Shown piece by piece: positions 6,513-7,497 of a stretch of DNA of 7,497 nt (its first letter is position 1; every line of letters starts with the position of its first letter). A program made the position numbers and the translations under genes. Below the pieces are notes generated by a model that saw only the letters and a list, made by a program, of their open reading frames with translations, ran no database searches and was not told the DNA's origin. The stretch lies in NCBI GenBank assembly GCA_023415395.1, contig JAEZKN010000011.1, positions 1-7,497 of the forward strand, in the 5' to 3' direction. Origin of the DNA: Actinomycetes bacterium. GTDB taxonomy: Bacteria; Actinomycetota; Actinomycetes; Propionibacteriales; Nocardioidaceae.

Positions 6513-6608
6513 GCCGAGTCGGCGCGTCTTGCCCGCTGGGGTACGCCGAGGCGGCGCATCTTGCCCGCCCCACGACGGTGAGTCGGCGCATCTTGCCCGG
6601 CTGCAGGT
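6513..6608. repeat. three tandem copies of a 24-bp repeat at an exact 32-bp period
   Basis: Copies lie at 6513-6536, 6545-6568 and 6577-6600, separated by 8-bp spacers that differ in sequence (TGGGGTAC, CCCACGAC, then CTGCAGGT after the last). The core common to all is CGGCGC(G/A)TCTTGCCCG. Copies 1 and 2 match at 22 of 24 bases; copy 3 matches each of the others at 20 of 24. The first copy starts with the palindrome GCCGAGTCGGC. A fragment, GCCGAGTCG, recurs at 6621-6629 out of phase. The array starts 3 bp after the aminotransferase stop codon and does not look coding. Its function is unknown. Confidence 0.85.
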
Positions 6609-6643
6609 GGCGGGGCGATCGCCGAGTCGAGATCACGCGGGAT

Positions 6644-6712
6644 GCCTGACTCACAGCGAAGGGCCCCGCCAGCCGCTTGCGCGGCCGACGGGGCCCTCAC
6701 TGTGAGTCAGGC
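6644..6712. terminator. large nested stem-loop, tuf terminator (possibly bidirectional)
   Basis: The outer arms GCCTGACTCACAG (6644-6656) and CTGTGAGTCAGGC (6700-6712) are perfectly complementary over 13 bp. After a small internal loop, GGGCCCCG (6661-6668) pairs with CGGGGCCC (6689-6696), and GCCGC (6672-6676) pairs with GCGGC (6681-6685) around a TTGC loop. The structure begins 2 nt beyond the tuf stop codon. It lies between convergent genes and can form in either transcript. No T-run follows on either strand, which is common for actinobacterial terminators. Confidence 0.8.
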
Positions 6713-6714
6713 GT

Positions 6715-7497
<783 letters not shown>

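Noticed and set aside
6513..6608. The repeat array as a small CRISPR
   Set aside because: Spacers are only 8 bp and there are just three imperfect copies; CRISPR spacers are about 30 bp or longer, and no cas gene is present.
4667..6649. A 660-codon + strand open frame across trmB and the aminotransferase gene
   Set aside because: It is a shadow frame with Arg/Ala/Gly-rich low-complexity translation; the true aminotransferase uses another frame with all its PLP motifs.

Overview
The window is very GC-rich and coding on nearly every base, with strong third-position G/C bias, short or absent leaders and tail-to-tail gene overlaps. Together with the EF-Tu sequence at its right end this points to a high-GC actinobacterium, most likely of the Nocardioides group (Propionibacteriales). 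That placement is an inference from sequence style, not from a database match.

Left half (1-4449): a sugar uptake and hydrolysis locus. Two CUT1-type ABC permease genes (139-1101 and 1098-2033, + strand, ATGA-overlapped) form the membrane channel of an importer. The binding-protein gene is probably just upstream of the window, and no ATPase gene is present. They run head-on into a family GH1 beta-glucosidase gene on the - strand (2030-3388), whose stop codon overlaps that of the second permease. A LacI-family repressor gene (3436-4449, +) is divergent from the glucosidase. The 47-bp gap between them holds a perfect 14-bp palindrome, TGGGAGCGCTCCCA, the operator known for the CebR/CelR cellobiose repressors of actinobacteria. 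A simple model fits: imported beta-glucoside (cellobiose-like) is cleaved in the cytoplasm and also relieves repression of the glucosidase and of the repressor itself.

Middle (4421-6509): trmB (tRNA m7G46 methyltransferase, -) overlaps the end of the repressor gene by 29 bp. It diverges, across only 19 bp, from a class III PLP aminotransferase of the glutamate-1-semialdehyde aminomutase-like fold (+). The aminotransferase appears to be expressed as a leaderless mRNA.

Right end (6510-7497): a 205-bp gap separates the aminotransferase from the convergent 3' part of tuf (EF-Tu, -; its 5' end lies beyond the window). The gap holds three copies of a 24-bp sequence at an exact 32-bp period, then a large nested stem-loop that abuts the tuf stop codon and is its likely terminator.

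I see no mobile element, CRISPR array, defence system or RNA gene. The most unusual items are the helically phased 32-bp repeat array, the atypical G5 (SAL) motif in EF-Tu, and the operator that touches the repressor start codon. The genes themselves belong to known families.
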